In this document: in pieces, positions 62,937-64,000 of the stretch | Layout of the letters: each line of letters opens with the position of its first letter | Numbering within the stretch: the stretch's first letter is position 1 | Source of the DNA: Petrosia ficiformis | Lineage: Eukaryota; Porifera; Demospongiae; Haplosclerida; Petrosiidae | NCBI GenBank assembly: GCA_947044365.1 | Contig: OX345644.1 | Coordinates: forward strand, 5,152,577 to 5,216,576 | Direction: 5' to 3' | DNA: 64,000 bases | Program-made: the position numbers and the translations under genes | Notes under the pieces: generated by a model | What the model was told of the DNA's origin: nothing | Databases searched by the model: none | Seen by the model: the letters and a program-made list of their open reading frames with translations, nothing else

Positions 62937-64000
62937 GTAAATAATTCTTGTGTATGAAACTGTGAAGCTCCATATGCGTCCTTATCTTTCTATCTATTTA
63001 TTTTTGTTTATCGATCTGTCTGTCTGCACTGTAAAAAGCAATGGGTTATTTTAATCCTCATTTGGTTACATGAGTTTCAATTCCTCCTGAGACTGTATAA
63101 ATCAATGCTGACTTCTTTTCTTCTTGCTTGGTCATGATTACAAGTAGTAATAATTTATTTCTTTTCAGCTTGATCTATAATGACTGGTATAAGGTACATG
63201 CCAAAATGAAGAATTCGATTATTATATACATGTACATAAACATGATTATTATGTTCTTAATGGATAATATATCTGTACTTCTCATTAAGTACATAGTAAA
63301 CATGTTTACAACGGAAAGTGTACATGTTTTCAATTATATAGAAATATAATATTACAACAGCAAATTTACAAATGAAGTACAAAACCCTCTTCAGGTGCTT
63401 ACAAAAGTTAAAAAACATGACGTAAATGAGAAAATATTATAGTGCATGCATGCACGGAATTAAATGTGACTGAATAGTCTGTGACTGATAAAAGATGGTG
63501 ATTAAATTTCTTATTAGGTGTTAACAAGGGAGTCCTGGGGGGGTAATTATAGCAGAAATCTTTGTCCTACCACATAATCAATGTCTGCATGCCTGTCTTT
63601 CTGTTTTACAAAGCTGCATATATAGCCACATTCTTATTCACAGAGATAAAGCAGGAATCCTGCAATCTTTTACATAAACTGTTAAAAAGGAATTATGTCT
63701 GCAGAGATGTTATAAAAGTTATGGACAAATAATTCCCCCTCAATCTGCCGCATGCCTTCCTGTCATTGTTAATTGAACTATTCATTAATCATTTACTTTT
63801 CTAAAGAGTCACACAATGTGTTAGTGAAATTATGTATACTGTTGCTACACTGTTGCTTAGTTATTGTATTTAGCATGCATTCATGGCAGAAGGCAGTTAT
63901 ACAAACCTCATGTCTTTGGCACTCAGTTTAAATTCAGTACCAATCTTTACCTCACAATGTAATCTATACATATGCATGTACATAAATTTACTATAAAACA
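62937..64000. other. Right-edge interval, intron of NIDO-IPT-AMOP gene
   Basis: The last exon ends in phase 2 at a GTAAAT donor, so this is probably intron. A partial copy of the ATTTGGTTAC fold-back repeat is near 63055-63110, and 63169-63205 resembles 58625-58660, so an exon-like stretch there is more likely repeat. No exon is supported. Confidence 0.5.

Noticed and set aside
63169..63205. Exon-like stretch after a tttcag acceptor (LIYNDWYK) that would fit the phase of the NIDO gene
   Set aside because: The same sequence recurs near 58625-58660 in intergenic DNA, so it is probably part of a repeat.

Overview
The window is eukaryotic and animal-like. It is AT-rich, and its genes are split by GT-AG introns whose phases join exactly. 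The gene set is CADPS, TMEM161, a BTBD9-type BTB-BACK-discoidin protein and a NIDO-IPT-AMOP protein. The CADPS, TMEM161 and BTBD9-type proteins are clearly recognisable but far more diverged from vertebrate family members than I would expect in a bilaterian. Together with the small intergenic spaces, head-to-head gene pairs and abundant miniature transposons, this makes an early-branching metazoan, most likely a demosponge, the best guess. No rRNA or intact tRNA gene was seen, so the taxon is an inference.

Layout. 1-26.5 kb, minus strand: one large gene for a CAPS/CADPS-type secretion activator. I reconstructed 23 coding exons (about 1,123 codons); its 3' end lies beyond base 1. Its introns hold most of the repeats, including a 2.4-kb satellite. 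29.1-39.9 kb, plus strand: a six-exon gene for a 999-residue protein with an N-terminal RRM and a long Arg/Ser region. 40.2-46.6 kb, minus strand: a six-exon gene for a 188-residue LOG-family (PGGxGTxxE) phosphoribohydrolase-like enzyme. 46.8-52.6 kb, plus strand: an eleven-exon BTBD9-like gene (942 residues), head to head with LOG across 201 bp. 55.2-56.2 kb, minus strand: a small hypothetical gene, head to head across 91 bp with TMEM161 (56.3-57.6 kb, plus, intronless, 440 residues). 59.8-62.9 kb, plus strand: the 5' part of a secreted NIDO-IPT-AMOP gene that runs off the right edge.

The space between exons is dominated by mobile and repetitive DNA: several hAT-type MITEs with 8-bp (or 7-bp) target duplications, TA-flanked mariner/pogo-like MITEs, fold-back elements, tRNA-derived SINEs, a decayed Ty3/gypsy pol fragment, recurring unclassified repeats, minisatellites, and a very frequent ACATGT-based simple sequence. 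The genes do not form one pathway. The clearest functional links are the two divergent promoters. Exon coordinates were derived by hand from splice sites, phase and similarity to remembered family sequences; no alignment or search was run.
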